A DNA stretch of 16,196 nucleotides, from positions 1 through 16,196 of the forward strand of contig JAKSDB010000051.1 of NCBI GenBank assembly GCA_022360415.1, written 5' to 3'. Under the pieces are notes generated by a model. The model was not told the DNA's origin. It saw only the letters and a program-made list of their open reading frames with translations, and did no database searches. Shown here in pieces: positions 14,436 to 16,196 of the stretch. Source of the DNA: Chlorobiales bacterium (GTDB lineage Bacteria; Bacteroidota; Chlorobiia; Chlorobiales; Chlorobiaceae). The stretch's first letter is position 1. Each line of letters opens with the position of its first letter. The translations under genes were made by a program, and so were the position numbers.

Positions 14436-16196
14436 GTGCATAGACTTTTAGAACATATGCCCCTGCCGTTCGGCGTGTTTGATGGTGAAGGACGCTTGTT
14501 GTCAGGAAATTCCGCCTTCGCTGACCTGCTGTCTATTTCCGAAAAAAAGCTTTCCGGAAAAACAGTGTGGGAGATAATGCCCTATCGGGAGGCTGCACTG
14601 TTGAAAAAAGGTTTGGAGAACATTTCCAAGAACAGGAAAAGCATCATCCTCAAGAAATTCAGTCCTTCAACCGATAGCAAACGGTTTTATCGGATGATTC
14701 TGTTTCCCATACCGCTTCCGGAAAAAACGACACCGCTTTCCGGGTTGCTGAGTATTGATGTCAGTGAACAAGAACTGAGCCGGGAAAAGCTTCGTGAAAG
14801 CAAAGAGCGCATTGAGGCCATTTTCAATTCAGTTCAATCCGGGATCATGCTTATTGACCGGGAATCGTATCGGATAATCGACGTCAATCCTGCAGCATGC
14901 AAACTTATCAGACTATCACACGACCAGATTGTCGGAAACATCTGCTACAATTTTGTATGCCCTCCCGAAGAAAACAAGTGCCCGTTTGACGACATGTACC
15001 CGTCCGATACAGGAAAAGAGCTGATGACCAATTCAGAGCAGACCCTGATTCAGGCGGGTGGCAAGAAGATTGCAATCCTTAAAACAGCAAAGACCATTAC
15101 CATTGAGGGAAAAAAGCTGCTGCTGGAAAGTTTCGTCGACATTTCAAAGCAAAAAAGGCAGCAACTGCAATTGAAGAGGATGCTCACCAAACTGAAAAAG
15201 CTCAATAAAAATCTCGAGGAAGAAATTGCTTTTGCCAACCGGATGGCTATAGAAGCGGAAACAGCGAACATCGCCAAATCCGAATTTCTTGCCAACATGA
15301 GCCATGAAATCCGTACGCCCCTGAATGGAATAACCGGGATGGCCAAGCTTCTGCTTGACACAGAGTTAAGCCAGAAGCAGCGAGAATATGCAGATATACT
15401 CAAAGAAAGCTCGGATACCTTGCTTGACATCATCAATAGAGTGTTCGAATATACGAGTCTTGAAACAAACCGTGTTAAAGCAGGCAAAGTTGAGTTTAAT
15501 CTGAAAGATCTTCTTGTGAGAGTTTCCGAGATCATCAAGCTCAAGGCACAAGAGAAAAAACTGCGTTTCATTAAAGTCATCAGCCCGGATATTCCAGAAC
15601 TTCTTACCGGTGACCCTGAATATCTCAAACAAATACTGGTCAATCTGGGGGACAACGCTGTAAAGTTCACGGAAAAAGGCCACGTATGTCTTGTTGCTGC
15701 AACTGTGTCGGAAAGAACCAGCAGAAAAACGGTACTCCATTTTTCCCTCCGGGACACTGGTATCGGCATTTCCGAAGAGTTGCAGGGCTTCATCTTTAAA
15801 GAGTTCACCCAGGCTGATTCTTCATTTACCCGGAAATACGGAGGCATAGGCCTCGGCCTGACAATCTCAAAGCGACTGGTAGGCCTTATGGACGGAGAAA
15901 TCGGGTTAAGAAGCGAACCTGAAAAAGGAACCGAATTCTGGTTTACGATACCTTTTGGCGAGCCTGACAGTTGCCCGTTGCCATCGGCAGCAAACCAACC
16001 CGGGAATTTGGCTCATCGCTTTCAAAAACCCGAGCAGCAAAATAGTATCGGCTCGACCGATAATACGGAACCGGCTATTCTTGTTGTGGAAGATAACCTC
16101 ATCAATCAGCGCGTTCTTGTTGCACTGCTCAAAAAAATGGAGTATTCGGCTGATATTGCAAAAAACGGTGTCGATGCACTCAGGGCCTTGCAAAAA
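14436..16196 (+). CDS. hybrid sensor histidine kinase with two PAS domains (3' end cut by window)
   Basis: The frame is open from a GTG start to the window edge (587 codons), so the gene is 5'-complete and 3'-partial. No N-terminal membrane segment is visible, suggesting a cytosolic sensor. Order: PAS 1 about 1-115 (LLEHMPLPFGVFD, 4-16); PAS 2 about 122-238 (AIFNSVQSGIMLIDRE, 128-143), holding Cys170, Cys175 and Cys182 in CYNFVCPPEENKCPFDD; a coiled coil about 238-282; HisKA with phosphoacceptor His290 in SHEIRTPLNGI; HATPase with N box LVNLGDNAVKFT (401-412), G1 DTGIGI (440-445), F box FKEFTQADSSF (454-464) and G2 GGIGLGL (469-475). A receiver domain starts at about 547 (ILVVEDNLINQ); its phospho-accepting Asp lies beyond the window. 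Whether an output or Hpt domain follows is unknown. The signal sensed is unknown; the cysteine trio suggests redox or metal sensing (inference). Confidence 0.93.
   Translation, partial: MHRLLEHMPLPFGVFDGEGRLLSGNSAFADLLSISEKKLSGKTVWEIMPYREAALLKKGLENISKNRKSIILKKFSPSTDSKRFYRMILFPIPLPEKTTPLSGLLSIDVSEQELSREKLRESKERIEAIFNSVQSGIMLIDRESYRIIDVNPAACKLIRLSHDQIVGNICYNFVCPPEENKCPFDDMYPSDTGKELMTNSEQTLIQAGGKKIAILKTAKTITIEGKKLLLESFVDISKQKRQQLQLKRMLTKLKKLNKNLEEEIAFANRMAIEAETANIAKSEFLANMSHEIRTPLNGITGMAKLLLDTELSQKQREYADILKESSDTLLDIINRVFEYTSLETNRVKAGKVEFNLKDLLVRVSEIIKLKAQEKKLRFIKVISPDIPELLTGDPEYLKQILVNLGDNAVKFTEKGHVCLVAATVSERTSRKTVLHFSLRDTGIGISEELQGFIFKEFTQADSSFTRKYGGIGLGLTISKRLVGLMDGEIGLRSEPEKGTEFWFTIPFGEPDSCPLPSAANQPGNLAHRFQKPEQQNSIGSTDNTEPAILVVEDNLINQRVLVALLKKMEYSADIAKNGVDALRALQK

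Overview
This window looks like a chromosomal stretch from a green sulfur bacterium (Chlorobi/Chlorobiaceae; a Prosthecochloris- or Chlorobium-like genome of roughly 50% G+C is my best guess). That guess is inference from three things: the style of the proteins, an atpA-atpG pair separated from the other ATP synthase genes, and weak or absent Shine-Dalgarno sequences in front of many genes. Nearly everything here is core metabolism or housekeeping. I see no transposase, integrase, phage gene, CRISPR array or defence cassette.

Layout, left to right. A MEMO-family gene (+) is followed by a lipoprotein-type monohaem cytochrome c (+). A tRNA-Arg(CCU) and mutL lie together on the minus strand. A small exported lipocalin-like gene (+) converges on cinA and overlaps its 3' end by 26 nt. 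cinA follows thrA (bifunctional aspartokinase/homoserine dehydrogenase) with a 6-nt gap, both on the minus strand, behind a recognisable promoter. Upstream of that promoter, a strong intrinsic terminator closes the atpA-atpG unit (minus). Divergent from atpA runs thrB-thrC (+), then an 8-mer repeat structure, then plsC (+). The window ends inside a large hybrid sensor histidine kinase (+) whose receiver domain is cut by the window edge.

How the genes work together. ThrA, ThrB and ThrC cover four of the five enzymatic steps from aspartate to threonine (aspartate kinase, homoserine dehydrogenase, homoserine kinase, threonine synthase); aspartate-semialdehyde dehydrogenase is absent. The three genes are not one operon: the ATP synthase alpha/gamma pair sits between thrA and thrBC, and the two halves are transcribed in opposite directions. 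MutL carries the endonuclease motif and a clamp-binding motif, so it belongs to the MutH-independent type of mismatch repair. CinA recycles nucleotide by-products and PlsC makes phosphatidic acid.

The most noteworthy items are modest: a three-cysteine motif in the second PAS domain of the kinase, an inverted set of 8-mer tandem repeats between thrC and plsC, long G tracts inside atpA and thrA, a 23-codon ATGA-overlapping ORF after the MEMO gene, and tandem hairpins ahead of the kinase. I found no convincing undescribed multi-gene system.
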